A stretch of 64,000 nt of DNA from JAJPKK01 sp963747835 (GCA_963747835.1 CAVVGO010000006.1:372001-436000), one strand, 5' to 3'; positions 25,696-35,693 are shown, counted from the stretch's first letter. Program-made: numbers and translations. The notes: a model not told the origin generated them from the sequence alone.

Positions 25696-25973
25696 TGACA
25701 GATATCGCAGGCCAGGAACTGATCCCCGGTTTCGAGGCGCCGGTGCATCGGGCGCTGACCGAGCCAATCCTGCTCGCCGGCGCGCCGCGTGCCGTCGCCA
25801 TCCTGAACGGCACGCTCGCAGCCGCGATCGGCCTCGGGCTTCGGCTTTGGATCGCGGGACTCGTGCTCTGGGCCCTCGGCCACATGGCGGCGGTGTGGGC
25901 CGCCAAGCGCGACCCGCTCTTCGTCGAGGTGGTGCGCCGGCACGTGCGCTTTCCGACCCACCTTGGGGCGTGA
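25695..25973 (+). CDS. trbD: TrbD, VirB3-like inner-membrane protein
   Basis: The 92-residue protein reads PGFEAPVHRALTEPILLAGAPR, then a membrane hairpin from about residue 33 to 65, ending KRDPLFVEVVRRHVRFPTHL. This matches TrbD/VirB3, which works with TrbE in pilus assembly. The start ATG overlaps the trbC stop (TGATG). Confidence 0.94.
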   Translation: MTDIAGQELIPGFEAPVHRALTEPILLAGAPRAVAILNGTLAAAIGLGLRLWIAGLVLWALGHMAAVWAAKRDPLFVEVVRRHVRFPTHLGA

Positions 25974-25982
25974 GGTCTCGTC

Positions 25983-28451
25983 ATGTTGAATCTAGCCGAG
26001 TACCGCAACAAACCGCAAAGCCTCGCGGACTTCCTGCCTTGGGCCGCGTTGGTCGCCAGGGGCGTGGTCCTCAACAAGGACGGCAGCCTCCAGCGCACCG
26101 CGCGGTTCCGGGGACCGGATCTCGACAGTGCGACGCCCGCCGAGTTGGTGGGCACAACTGCGCGGCTCAACAATGCGCTGCGTCGCCTCGGCTCCGGCTG
26201 GGCGATCTTCGTCGAGGCCAGCCGTGATGCGGCCCAAAACTATCCGCTGAGCGAGTTTCCGGATCCCGTATCCGCGCTGGTTGATACGGAACGCCGGGCG
26301 CAGTTTGAGGAAGAGAGCGCCCATTTCGAGAGTACGTATTTCTTGACCTTCCTGTTCCTGCCTCCAGCCGAGGAGGCCGCGCGAGCCGAGGCGTTGCTCT
26401 ATGAGGGCCGCGTCCGGGAAGAGGGGACCGATGCGCACGAAATTCTCAAGGGCTTCATCGACCGGACCGACCGGGTTCTGCAGCTCGTTGAGGGTTTCGT
26501 GCCGGAAGCCGAGTGGCTGTCGGACGCCGAGACCCTGACCTACTTGCATTCCTGCATCTCGACCCGGCGCCACCGCGTTCGCGTTCCCGAGGTGCCGATG
26601 TATCTCGATGCGATCCTGGTCGATGAGCCGCTCATTGGCGGACTGGAGCCGCGGCTCGGCAAATCACACCTGCGCACCCTCACCGTGATGGGTTTCCCGT
26701 CGGCGACCCACCCGGGAATCCTCGACGAGCTCAACCGGTTGGCATTTCCGTACCGCTGGTCGACGCGCGCCATCGCGCTCGACAAGACCGATGCCACCAA
26801 AGTCCTGACCCGCATCCGCCGCCAATGGTTCGCCAAGCGCAAATCGATTATGGCGATCCTCAAGGAGGTGATGACCAATGAGGCGTCGGCGCTCCTCGAT
26901 ACCGACGCCAACAACAAGGCGATGGATGCTGACGCAGCGCTCCAGGAACTCGGCTCCGATCTGATCGGCGAAGCCTATGTGACGGCAACCGTCACGGTGT
27001 GGGATCAGGATGCGCGCGTCGCCGACGAAAAGCTGCGGCTGGTCGAAAAGGTTATTCAGGGTCGTGACTTTACGTGTATCGCCGAGACCGTGAATGCCGT
27101 CGAGGCTTGGCTCGGCAGTCTGCCCGGCCACGTCTACGCAAATGTCCGCCAGCCGCCGGTCTCGACCCTCAACCTCGCGCACATGATGCCGTTGTCCGCC
27201 GTGTGGGCCGGACCTGAGCGCAACGAGCACCTCAATGGTCCGCCGCTCCTGTTCGCCAAGACGGAGGGCGCGACGCCGTTCCGCTTGTCGCTTCATGTCG
27301 GCGATGTCGGTCACACTCTGGTGGTCGGTCCGACCGGCGCCGGCAAGAGCGTGCTCCTCGCCCTCATGGCCCTGCAGTTCCGGCGATTCCCGCGTTCCCA
27401 GGTGTTCGCCTTCGACTTCGGCGGCTCGATCCGTGCGGCCGCGCTCGCCATGGGTGGCGACTGGCATGATCTCGGCGGTGCGCTTTCGGAGGATGTCTCG
27501 GATCCGGTTGCGCTTCAGCCGCTCGCTGCGGTCGACGATGCCGGTGAGCGGGCATGGGCCGCCGAATGGATGGCGGCGATCCTGGCCCGTGAAGGCGTGA
27601 CCGTCACGCCGGAGGTGAAGGAGCTTCTATGGTCGGCGCTCACATCGCTCGCTAGCGCGCCGATCGGCGAACGGACGCTTACGGGCCTTTCGGTGCTACT
27701 GCAGTCCGGCGCGCTCAAGCGCGCGTTGCAGCCTTACTGTATCGGCGGACCTTGGGGCCGGTTGCTCGACGCCGAATCCGAACGGCTCGGCGAAGCCCAC
27801 GTCCAAGCCTTCGAGACCGAGGGGCTGATCGGCGCCGGCGCAGCGCCCGCGGTACTCGCTTATTTGTTTCATCGTGTCGAGGGCCGGCTCGGCGGAAGCC
27901 CCACCTTGCTGATCGTCGACGAGGGCTGGCTCGCGCTCGATGACCCGACCTTCGGGGCGCAGCTGCGTGAATGGCTCAAGACGCTGCGTAAGAAGAACGC
28001 GAGCGTCGTGTTCGCGACCCAGTCCCTGGCCGATATCGAGAAGAGCGCGATCGCGCCGGCCATCATCGAGAGCTGCCCGACGCGGCTGTTCCTGCCGAAC
28101 GAGCGCGCCATCGAACCGCAGATCATGGCGATCTACCGGCGGTTCGGGCTCAACGATCGCCAGATCGAGATCCTCGCCCGGGCCACGCCGAAGCGCGACT
28201 ACTACTGCCAGTCCCGCCGCGGCAATCGCCTGTTTGAGCTCGGGCTGGGCGAGGTCGCACTCGCATTTACGGCCGCGTCCTCAAAGACCGACCAGGCCGC
28301 CATCGCCGATGTGGTGGCCGTGCACGGCCGCGACGGATTTGCCGCCGCCTGGCTTGCCCGCAAGGGACTCGACTGGGCTGCTGACTTGCTCAGGCCGGGG
28401 CGAGCACTCGAACCCGAACTTCCCGCGTCAATCGTGGAGGCTGTCCAATGA
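25983..28451 (+). CDS. trbE: TrbE, VirB4-type ATPase
   Basis: This 822-residue ATPase drives pilus assembly and substrate transfer. The N-terminal CagE/TrbE region starts LAEYRNKPQSLADFLPW. Walker A VGPTGAGKSVLLALMALQ lies near residue 449 and Walker B LLIVDEGWLALDD near 641, followed by the ATQSLADIE motif. The length matches family members, with no break. It overlaps trbJ by 4 bases. Confidence 0.96.
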   Translation: MLNLAEYRNKPQSLADFLPWAALVARGVVLNKDGSLQRTARFRGPDLDSATPAELVGTTARLNNALRRLGSGWAIFVEASRDAAQNYPLSEFPDPVSALVDTERRAQFEEESAHFESTYFLTFLFLPPAEEAARAEALLYEGRVREEGTDAHEILKGFIDRTDRVLQLVEGFVPEAEWLSDAETLTYLHSCISTRRHRVRVPEVPMYLDAILVDEPLIGGLEPRLGKSHLRTLTVMGFPSATHPGILDELNRLAFPYRWSTRAIALDKTDATKVLTRIRRQWFAKRKSIMAILKEVMTNEASALLDTDANNKAMDADAALQELGSDLIGEAYVTATVTVWDQDARVADEKLRLVEKVIQGRDFTCIAETVNAVEAWLGSLPGHVYANVRQPPVSTLNLAHMMPLSAVWAGPERNEHLNGPPLLFAKTEGATPFRLSLHVGDVGHTLVVGPTGAGKSVLLALMALQFRRFPRSQVFAFDFGGSIRAAALAMGGDWHDLGGALSEDVSDPVALQPLAAVDDAGERAWAAEWMAAILAREGVTVTPEVKELLWSALTSLASAPIGERTLTGLSVLLQSGALKRALQPYCIGGPWGRLLDAESERLGEAHVQAFETEGLIGAGAAPAVLAYLFHRVEGRLGGSPTLLIVDEGWLALDDPTFGAQLREWLKTLRKKNASVVFATQSLADIEKSAIAPAIIESCPTRLFLPNERAIEPQIMAIYRRFGLNDRQIEILARATPKRDYYCQSRRGNRLFELGLGEVALAFTAASSKTDQAAIADVVAVHGRDGFAAAWLARKGLDWAADLLRPGRALEPELPASIVEAVQ

Positions 28452-29194
28452 TGCTTCGTACCGCGCGTCTTTCAGTGCTGATCAGTGCCGCCGCAATCGC
28501 CATGGCGTTCACGTCAGCACCCACCTTTGGGCAGATGGTTGTCTACGACCCATCCAACTACGCCCAGAATGTGCTCCAGGCTGCCCGCGCGCTGCAGCAG
28601 ATCAACAACCAGGTCACCAGCCTGCAGAACCAGACCCAGAGGCTCCTCAACCAGGTGAGGAACCTGACCAGCCTGCCATACTCGTCGCTGCAGGCCATCG
28701 AGCAGTCCATCACGCGGACACAACAGCTTCTCAACCAGGCCCAGCGCATCGCCTACGACATCAACCAGATCGACCAGGCGTTCGGGCGTTCCTATCCGCA
28801 ATCCTATTCCGGATCGACCTCTTCGCAGCAGCTCATCGGAGATGCGCAGACGCGCTGGCAAAACTCATTGGCCGCCCACCAGGATGCGATGCGGGTCCAG
28901 GCCGGCGTGGTGCAGGCGCTGGATACCTCGCGCCTCCAAACCAACGGGCTGGTGTCATCGAGCCAGTCGGCCGTCGGCATCCTGCAGGCGAGTCAGGCCG
29001 GCAATCAGCTGATCGCCCTGCAGACCCGGCAGCTGGTCGATCTCACGGCGCTCATCGCCGCGCAGGCCCGCGCCCAGAGTCTCGATGGCGCCCGCAATAC
29101 CGCAAACCAGGAACAGGGGCGCGTGCAGCTCAACCAGTTCCTCACAACCAGCCGGGGCTATCAGCCCCAGACAGTCCAGATGTTCCACCAGTGA
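28448..29194 (+). CDS. trbJ: TrbJ, VirB5-like periplasmic protein
   Basis: This 248-residue secreted protein has a signal peptide to about residue 29 (SAPTFGQ). Long Gln-rich helices follow (LQQINNQVTSLQNQTQRLLN), as in TrbJ, a minor pilus component involved in mating contact and entry exclusion in some plasmids. A separate trbK exclusion lipoprotein gene is not present before trbL. It starts at tandem ATGs overlapping the trbE stop. Confidence 0.93.
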   Translation: MMLRTARLSVLISAAAIAMAFTSAPTFGQMVVYDPSNYAQNVLQAARALQQINNQVTSLQNQTQRLLNQVRNLTSLPYSSLQAIEQSITRTQQLLNQAQRIAYDINQIDQAFGRSYPQSYSGSTSSQQLIGDAQTRWQNSLAAHQDAMRVQAGVVQALDTSRLQTNGLVSSSQSAVGILQASQAGNQLIALQTRQLVDLTALIAAQARAQSLDGARNTANQEQGRVQLNQFLTTSRGYQPQTVQMFHQ

Positions 29195-29200
29195 GGCCCC

Positions 29201-30310
29201 ATGAATACCGGCGTCATCGATCGCTTCACCGAGGTCTTTACCCGCTACATCGATTCGGGCTTCGGCCTGCTCGGCGGCGAGGTCGCATTTCTGGCCTCAA
29301 CCCTGATTATCATCGACATCACGCTGGCGGGCTTGTTCTGGGCGTGGGGCGCCGATGAGGATGTCCTCGCCCATCTCGTCAAGAAGACACTTTACGTCGG
29401 GTTCTTCGCGTTCCTGATCGGCAACTTCAACAGCCTCGCCAAGATCGTGTTCAATTCGTTTTCCGGACTTGGCCTGAAGGCTGTGGGGTCGAGTCTCTCG
29501 GCAGACCAACTCCTGCACCCTGGCCGGCTGGCGCAGGTCGGCATCGATGCCGGCAAGCCGATCCTGGACGCCGCCAGCCAGCTCACCGGCTACGTGTCGT
29601 TCTTTGTGAATTTCATCCAGATCTTCGTGCTGCTGACGGCGTGGCTCGTCGTCGTGGTCGCGTTCTTCATCCTGGCGATCCAGCTCTTCGTCACGCTGAT
29701 CGAGTTCAAGCTCACGACGCTTGCGGGCTTCATCCTGGTTCCGTTCGGCCTCTTCAGCAAGACCGCCTTTCTGGCCGAGCGGGTCCTCGGCAACGTCGTC
29801 GCCTCGGGCGTCAAGGTCCTCGTGCTCGCCGTCATAGTCGGCATCGGCACCACCCTGTTCGGCGAGTTCACCCAAGGGTTCGGAGGCAATCAGCCCTCAT
29901 TGGAAGACGCGCTGGCCCTGGTGCTGGCGGCGCTGTCGCTTCTGGGCCTCGGCATCTTCGGCCCTGGAATTGCCACCGGTCTGACGGCCGGCGCACCACA
30001 GCTTGGCGCGGGCGCGGCGGTCGGAACGGCACTCGCCGCCGGAGGTCTCGGAGTAGCCGGGGCCGTCGGCGCCCGCGCCGGGGTGGGGGCGCTCGCCGGC
30101 GCAGCAAAGGGTATCTCGCGGGTCGCGATCGGAAAAGCTTTTTCGGCCGCGGCCGGCGGACCTGGCGGCGCCAGCGGGCCGCCCGCCTGGGCGCGCAAGC
30201 TGCGCCGCCAGCAGGCCATGAGCCATGGCGTCTCCGCTGCGGTCCATACCGTCCGTTCCGCCGATCATGGCGGTGGCTCGACATCCGTGAATCTGAGGGA
30301 GGACCGCTGA
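29201..30310 (+). CDS. trbL: TrbL, VirB6-like channel protein
   Basis: This 369-residue polytopic inner-membrane protein has about six hydrophobic segments. The recognisable N-terminus is GVIDRFTEVFTRYIDSGFGL and the core is ITLAGLFWAWGADED. The last 100 residues are an Ala/Gly-rich low-complexity region (GLTAGAPQLGAGAAVGTALA) typical of TrbL. It forms part of the inner-membrane translocation path. It overlaps trbF by one base. Confidence 0.95.
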   Translation: MNTGVIDRFTEVFTRYIDSGFGLLGGEVAFLASTLIIIDITLAGLFWAWGADEDVLAHLVKKTLYVGFFAFLIGNFNSLAKIVFNSFSGLGLKAVGSSLSADQLLHPGRLAQVGIDAGKPILDAASQLTGYVSFFVNFIQIFVLLTAWLVVVVAFFILAIQLFVTLIEFKLTTLAGFILVPFGLFSKTAFLAERVLGNVVASGVKVLVLAVIVGIGTTLFGEFTQGFGGNQPSLEDALALVLAALSLLGLGIFGPGIATGLTAGAPQLGAGAAVGTALAAGGLGVAGAVGARAGVGALAGAAKGISRVAIGKAFSAAAGGPGGASGPPAWARKLRRQQAMSHGVSAAVHTVRSADHGGGSTSVNLREDR

Positions 30311-30993
30311 TGCTGTTCCGCCGCGCCTCGGTCCGTTATGGCCGTACTCCTGAGCCCGAGACGCCGTATCAGAAGGCGGCGCAGATCTGGGACGAGCGCA
30401 TTGGCGCGGCCCGCATTCAGGCACGCAACTGGCGCCTGATCGCATTTGGCAATCTCTTTCTTGCCGCAGGTCTCGCCGGAGGTCTCATCTGGCAGGCGGC
30501 ACGCGGCACGGTAACGCCCTGGGTGGTCGAGGTCGATAAGCTTGGAGAAGCGCAAGCCGTCTCGGCCGCCGTCGCGGATTACCGGCCGACCGATCCCCAG
30601 ATCGCTTGGCACCTCGCGCGCTTCGTCGAGAATGTCCGGGCCATACCGGCCGATCCGGTCATCGTGCGGCAGAACTGGCTCGCGGCTTACGACTTCATCA
30701 CCGACAAGGGCGCGGTCGCGCTCAACGATTACGCGCGCGCCAACGATCCCTTCGCTAAGGTCGGAAGGATTCAGGTCGCGGTCGATATCTCGAGCGTGAT
30801 CCGCGCTTCGAACGACAGCTTCCGTGTCGCCTGGGTGGAGCGGCGTTACGAGAACGCGAGCCTCGCCGCGACCGAGCGGTGGACCGCGATCCTCACCATC
30901 GTGCTCGACACCCCGCACGAAGCCGAGCGGCTGCGCAGGAATCCTCTCGGCGTGTTCGTCCATGCCATCAACTGGTCGAAGGAGCTCGGCTGA
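30310..30993 (+). CDS. trbF: TrbF, VirB8-like protein
   Basis: The 227-residue bitopic protein has TPYQKAAQIWDERIG, a single membrane helix at about residues 42-60 (LIAFGNLFLAAGLAGGLIW), and a VirB8-like periplasmic domain ending NPLGVFVHAINWSKELG. It is the assembly scaffold of the channel. It overlaps trbG by one base. Confidence 0.95.
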   Translation: MLFRRASVRYGRTPEPETPYQKAAQIWDERIGAARIQARNWRLIAFGNLFLAAGLAGGLIWQAARGTVTPWVVEVDKLGEAQAVSAAVADYRPTDPQIAWHLARFVENVRAIPADPVIVRQNWLAAYDFITDKGAVALNDYARANDPFAKVGRIQVAVDISSVIRASNDSFRVAWVERRYENASLAATERWTAILTIVLDTPHEAERLRRNPLGVFVHAINWSKELG

Positions 30994-31979
30994 TGCGTTC
31001 TCGGTCCATCGCTCACATTATACTTATATCCACGGCGCTCGCTGGCTGCGCCACCTTCAAGCCGCCGCAGATCAGCTACGATGACGAACGCCCGGCCGTG
31101 CTGGAGGGCGAGCCCCCCAAGCCAGTGCAGGTGGTTGAGCTTCCGAGGCCCCTCCCGCTGCCGGGCCAGCTCAAGCCGTTTCCGCCAGCACGATCGGCGC
31201 CGGAGCCGAGGGATCCGCGTCAGCGGGTTGACTTGGCCAACGCCGCCGCCCGCATTCAGCCGAGCCGCAGCGGTTACCTCAACGCCGTGCAAGTCTATCC
31301 GTTCGCCGACGGTGCGCTCTATCAGGTCTATTCCGCGCCCGGGCAGGTGACCGATATCGCGCTGCAGGAGGGCGAGCAGTTGGTCGGCTCCGGCCCGGTT
31401 GCGGCCGGCGACACCGTGCGGTGGATCATCGGCGATACCGAGAGCGGGACGGCGGCGGCCAAGAAGGTCCATATCCTGGTCAAGCCGACCCGGCCGGACG
31501 TCATCACCAATCTGGTCATCAACACCGACCGGCGGACTTACCACATGGAGCTTCGCTCGACCGAGCGGACCTACATGGCCTCGGTGTCCTGGATTTATCC
31601 GCAAGACCAGCTGATTGCGCTACGCCGCCAGAACGCCCTGGCAGATGCCGCAACGCCGGTCGAGACCAACCTCGACATCGGCAATCTTCGCTTCCGCTAT
31701 GCCATCGAGGGCGACAATCCGCCCTGGCGCCCGTTGCACGCATTTGACGACGGCAAGAAGGTCTACATCGAGTTTCCGCGCGGTATTGCCCAGGGTGAAA
31801 TGCCGCCACTTTTCATCGTCGGCCCAGCAGGTAAGACCTCGGAGCTCGTCAATTACCGCGTGCGCGCCAACCACATGATCGTCGATCGTTTGTTCGCCGC
31901 CGCCGAGTTGCGTCTCGGCGATGGAAGCTCTGAACGTCGCGTGCGAATCATGCGGACCGACGGGAGACCCGCATCGTGA
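30993..31979 (+). CDS. trbG: TrbG, VirB9-like outer-channel protein
   Basis: The 328-residue secreted protein has a lipobox-like signal end ALAGCATF at residues 15-22, a proline-rich linker, and a VirB9/CagX domain (VRWIIGDTESG, VLVKPTRPDVITNLVINTDRR-like segment, FRYAIEGDNPPWRP). It forms the periplasmic ring with TrbI. Its stop overlaps the trbI GTG start by 4 bases. Confidence 0.95.
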   Translation: MRSRSIAHIILISTALAGCATFKPPQISYDDERPAVLEGEPPKPVQVVELPRPLPLPGQLKPFPPARSAPEPRDPRQRVDLANAAARIQPSRSGYLNAVQVYPFADGALYQVYSAPGQVTDIALQEGEQLVGSGPVAAGDTVRWIIGDTESGTAAAKKVHILVKPTRPDVITNLVINTDRRTYHMELRSTERTYMASVSWIYPQDQLIALRRQNALADAATPVETNLDIGNLRFRYAIEGDNPPWRPLHAFDDGKKVYIEFPRGIAQGEMPPLFIVGPAGKTSELVNYRVRANHMIVDRLFAAAELRLGDGSSERRVRIMRTDGRPAS

Positions 31980-33181
31980 GCGAGCCGGAGCAGAACCCAC
32001 AATCGAATCCAAGCCACGCCCCAGCCGCGGAGGTGAGCCTGCGGCCCGAGCAGCCTCCCGTGACGCGGCTGTCGCGCAAAGTCCTGATGGGACTGGTGGC
32101 GGTCGCTGCGATCACGGTCTCCGGTGCCTTGATCTGGGCTCTCTATCAGGGGCGGAACAAACCAGGCGGCGGTGGCGAGCTCTACAACACCGAGAACAAG
32201 ACGACCCCCGACGGCCTCTCGACGTTGCCGCGGGATTATACCGGCGTTCAACGCGGCGCCCCGCCGCTCGGCCCACCGTTACCGGGTGACTTCGGACGCC
32301 CCATGCTCAACGCCCAGGGTCCGATGTCTGGACCAGCAGGAGCCACCGTTGATCCAGAAGAGCAACGTCTGGCGCAGGAAACCGAGGCAGCCCGCACCAG
32401 CCATCTGTTCGCCACCACCAGCACGAGGGAGCGGGCTGCAACGACGCTCTCTACTCAAAGCCCTTTGGAACAGAAGGCAGCACCCTCAACCGGGCAATCA
32501 GACGCACCTCCAATCGATCCGGAGTCGCTTCTCAATATGCAGGATCGCAAGTCCGCGTTCCTGAATGGCGCGGTCGACCGCAAAACCGTCAGCCCCGACC
32601 GGTTGACCAACCCAGCATCACGATATGTCGTCCAGGCCGGTGCGGTCATTCCGGCAGCGCTCGTCACCGGGATACGCTCCGACCTGCCTGGCCAGGTCAC
32701 CGCCCAGGTGACGGAGAACGTCTACGACAGCCCGACCGGGAAATACCTCCTCGTCCCGCAAGGCTCGAAGCTTGTCGGCACCTACGACAGTCAGATCTCG
32801 TTCGGCCAGGATCGCGTCCTCCTGGTCTGGACCCGGCTGCTCATGCCCAACGGGCGCTCCACCGTGCTGGAACGGCAACCCGGCGCTGACACTCAAGGGT
32901 TTGCCGGGCTTGAGGACGACGTGGATCATCATTGGGGCCGGCTGCTGATGGCGGCAGCGCTCTCAACGGCCCTCGGTGTCGGCGCCGAACTCGGCGCCAC
33001 CAACAACGACAGTGCCATTGTGACGGCACTGCGGCGCGGCAGCACCGACAGCCTGAACCAGACCGGCCAGCAGGTCGTACGCCGCAACCTCAACATCCAG
33101 CCGACAATCACCATCCGGCCCGGCTTTCCGGTCCGTGTGATCGTCAACCGCGACCTCGTGCTGGCACCGTATCAGAGCTGA
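31976..33181 (+). CDS. trbI: TrbI, VirB10-like channel protein
   Basis: The 401-residue energy-sensing channel protein has an N-terminal cytoplasmic tail, a membrane helix near residues 38-58 (GLVAVAAITVSGALIWALY), a disordered Pro-rich spacer, and the VirB10 C-terminal barrel (GTYDSQISFGQDRVLLVWTR, PGFPVRVIVNRDLVLAPY). It looks complete. It starts at a GTG overlapping the trbG stop. Confidence 0.96.
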   Translation: MSEPEQNPQSNPSHAPAAEVSLRPEQPPVTRLSRKVLMGLVAVAAITVSGALIWALYQGRNKPGGGGELYNTENKTTPDGLSTLPRDYTGVQRGAPPLGPPLPGDFGRPMLNAQGPMSGPAGATVDPEEQRLAQETEAARTSHLFATTSTRERAATTLSTQSPLEQKAAPSTGQSDAPPIDPESLLNMQDRKSAFLNGAVDRKTVSPDRLTNPASRYVVQAGAVIPAALVTGIRSDLPGQVTAQVTENVYDSPTGKYLLVPQGSKLVGTYDSQISFGQDRVLLVWTRLLMPNGRSTVLERQPGADTQGFAGLEDDVDHHWGRLLMAAALSTALGVGAELGATNNDSAIVTALRRGSTDSLNQTGQQVVRRNLNIQPTITIRPGFPVRVIVNRDLVLAPYQS

Positions 33182-33192
33182 GAGGCACCGCG

Positions 33193-33420
33193 ATGGAGAA
33201 GCTCAAGCTTTCCGCTGTTCCGGACGACAAGCCGGTGAAACTCACCGTCGAACTGCCTGCCGCAGTCCATCGTGACCTCGTCGCATACGCCGAGGTGCTC
33301 GGTGGCGAGACCGGCCAACGGGTCGAACCGGCCAAACTCGTTGCCCCCATGCTCGCGCGCTTCATGTCGACAGACCGAGCCTTCTTGCGAGCGCGCCGAG
33401 AAAAGCGACCGACAAGCTGA
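33193..33420 (+). CDS. DUF2274 family protein, end of the trb operon
   Basis: The 75-residue protein reads KLKLSAVPDDKPVKLTVELP, HRDLVAYAEVLG and APMLARFMSTDRAFLRARR, the DUF2274 pattern. It is invariably the last gene after trbI in this ICE family, and a ribbon-helix-helix-like DNA-binding role is possible. AGAGGCACC precedes the ATG. Its 3' end overlaps the convergent LysR fragment by 59 bases. Confidence 0.92.
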   Translation: MEKLKLSAVPDDKPVKLTVELPAAVHRDLVAYAEVLGGETGQRVEPAKLVAPMLARFMSTDRAFLRARREKRPTS

Positions 33421-34178
33421 TCCCGCCAGTCGAGATTGACCGAGGCCGACGTTTCGGCGACGCTGGCTGCTGAGTTGGTCGCTTCTCGCGCGCCAAGACC
33501 CGCGCCAAGCTCAAGAAGCGCCGCAGTGCCGGGTTATCGTTTCCAGGCCACCACACGGCGCTAAATTGCAGTGTGGCGTCACCACCGGAAATCGGTCGGA
33601 AAACTATTTCCGGAAATGACGTGACGATGGTCGCCTCGCTGGTGAGGCTCACACCCCGCCCCATAGCAACGAGATGCATTACGGTCTCGCGGCCGACATC
33701 GATCGTCTGCACGCTTGGCGTATGCCCACGATCAGCGAGATGTTTGATCACGCGTTCGCAAAGCGCAGGCCCCCATTTCGATTGACGCAGGATGAACTGT
33801 TCGCTGCGAAGGGCCTTCCATTCGATTGCCCTCCGGTCACAGAGCGGATGGTTGTGCGGCAGCACTGCAAACAGGCGCTCGTCCCAAAGCGGAGCTACGT
33901 CGCAATCTGCAGCGCCAGTCGTGTCGGCTACAAATGCCACATCGAGGCGCCGCTTTCGAATGAGAGAAATCTGTTCCGTCGACGCCCCCTCCACAAGCCG
34001 AATAGCCACGTCGGGATGTTGCGCGGCATAGCTCCGTATTAACTCCCGAAGAAAGCCGGCCGCGATCGACGAACGGATGCCAACGCTCAATTGTCCGGTT
34101 GCGCCCCGGCCGGCTGCCTCTGCAACCCTGGATGCCTGGTCAAGTTGCTCAAGCGCTTCGCCCGCCTGCTGAAAGGCG
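33362..34178 (-). pseudogene. LysR-family regulator lacking its DNA-binding domain
   Basis: The frame encodes the linker helix QQAGEALEQLDQASRVAEAA and a full LysR substrate-binding domain (LSVGIRSSIAAGFLRELI, VIKHLADRGHTPSVQTIDVG, MGRGVSLTSEATIV). The N-terminal helix-turn-helix is missing. Homology stops at about 34178, where sequence of a ROK-family gene begins on the other strand. LysR genes commonly follow DUF2274 in related ICEs, so this is probably an ICE gene cut by a deletion or rearrangement at the element edge. It can no longer bind DNA as a LysR protein. Confidence 0.82.
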
Positions 34179-35007
34179 CCTGGATGGGTTGCTGGCCGCG
34201 GGCGACCCGGAAGCGGCGGGTATCGTTCATGGCGCCATCGAGGAGTTTGCGCAGGAGCTGGCCCTCGTCACACGTCGGTTTCTCAAGCTCAAGGATTGGA
34301 AGGATGCCGAGCGCATTGTCTTTGGCGGCGGCTTTTCGGGAAGCCGTGTCGGCGAACTTGCGATCGGTCGTGCCTCGGTGATCCTGAAGGCTGATAAGAT
34401 CAAGGTAGGAATCGTCATCATTCGCAACGACCCGGACGAGGCCGGCCTTCTTGGGGCGGTGCATCTTGCACCGGCGTGGATATTCCACGCGCATGACGCC
34501 ATTCTGGCGGTCGATATCGGCGGCACCAACATTCGCGCCGGCCTCGTCCGGCTTAACCTTAAGCGCGCTGCCGATCTCTCGAAAGCTCAGGTCGACAAGT
34601 TCGAACTGTGGCGTCACGGCGACGAAAAGCTCGATCGCGACGACGCTGTGGAAGGCCTGATCGACATGCTGCGCCGCCTGATCAATCGAGCCGCCAAGGA
34701 TGGCCTGAATGTCGCCCCCTTCATCGGCATCGGATGCCCGGGAAAGATTGAGCCGGACGGGTCGATCGATCGTGGGGCCCAGAACTTGCCCGGAAATTGG
34801 GAAAGCAGCCGATTCAATCTACCCGTCGCGCTGATTGGGGCCATTCCCAAGATTGGAGAGTTCGAAACGTCGATCGTGATGCACAACGACGCGGTAGTGC
34901 AGGGGCTGAGCGAGGTGCCTTCCATGCAGGACGTCCAGAAGTGGGCCGTGTTCACCATCGGCACTGGACTTGGCAATGCGCTCTTCATCAATCGGAATTC
35001 CGACTAG
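34179..35007 (+). pseudogene. ROK-family protein, 5'-truncated
   Basis: From the junction the plus frame reads LDGLLAAGDPEAAGIVHGAI, IVFGGGFSGSRVGELAIGRA, AGLLGAVHLAPAWIF, then AILAVDIGGTNIRAGLV (the ROK phosphate-binding DxGGTxxR) and IGCPGKIEPDGSIDRGAQNL. The family form I recall has additional N-terminal sequence before this point, replaced here by the LysR fragment on the opposite strand. The frame has no good start near the junction. If expressed, the DIGGT-containing second half might still fold. The HAD gene follows closely. Confidence 0.7.
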
Positions 35008-35018
35008 TGGAGGGCGCC

Positions 35019-35693
35019 TTGGAGCCCAAGCGACTCGTTATCTTTGACGTCGAAGGCACCTTGATCGATTGTGTCAGTCAGAGCCTGATTTGCTGGCGTG
35101 AAGCCTTTGGGTCTTGTGGATTTGAAGTCTCTTGTGCGCAGCTCCACCCTCATTCCGGCCGCGATCCGGACGAGATGATCCGCCTGCTGCTTCCGGAGCC
35201 CGCGGCTGATCGGTGGGCGAAGCAGCTCAAGGAAGTGCAGGGGCGGTGCTACCGGGACCGATTTCTCCACGCCGTGAAGCCATTTCCGGACGTGAGGGCG
35301 CTTTTTGCGCGGATCAAGCGCGCCGGAGGCATCACGGGGCTGGCCACAACTTGCTCCAGAGCGGAACTGCACCATTATTGTGGCGTGGCCGAGATCTCCG
35401 ATCTGGTGGATCACGTCGCTTGCGGAGAGGATGTCTTGCGGCAGAAACCCCATCCGGACCTCATCAAGTTGGTTCTTTCCCATGCGAAGGTTGATCCGAC
35501 CGACGCCGTCATGATCGGCGACACGCCTTATGATGCGCAAGCGGCGGGCCACGCTTCGGTTGCGGCAATTGGTGTCATGTGCGGCGGATTTACGCGGTCG
35601 GACCTGGGTGCGAGCGGCTATGCTGAAGTGTACGCCGATGCGTCGGCGCTCCTCAAAGTGTATGAAATGCGAACGCCTCAAACTGTCCCATGA
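35019..35693 (+). CDS. HAD-superfamily phosphatase
   Basis: The 224-residue hydrolase has motif I VIFDVEGTLIDC (nucleophile Asp and a rare DVEGT in place of DxDGT), a lysine in EDVLRQKPHPDL, and motif IV MIGDTPYDAQAA. The second Asp of DxD is replaced by Glu, which would weaken classical phosphatase chemistry. TTG 35019 has GGAGGGCG upstream; a GTG at 35007 is an alternative. It overlaps the DUF6328 start by 4 bases. Confidence 0.85.
   Translation: MEPKRLVIFDVEGTLIDCVSQSLICWREAFGSCGFEVSCAQLHPHSGRDPDEMIRLLLPEPAADRWAKQLKEVQGRCYRDRFLHAVKPFPDVRALFARIKRAGGITGLATTCSRAELHHYCGVAEISDLVDHVACGEDVLRQKPHPDLIKLVLSHAKVDPTDAVMIGDTPYDAQAAGHASVAAIGVMCGGFTRSDLGASGYAEVYADASALLKVYEMRTPQTVP

Noticed and set aside
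29641..30993. A 450-codon frame across trbL and trbF
   Set aside because: Only the part after 30310 (trbF) is real; the upstream part is an Arg-rich shadow of trbL.
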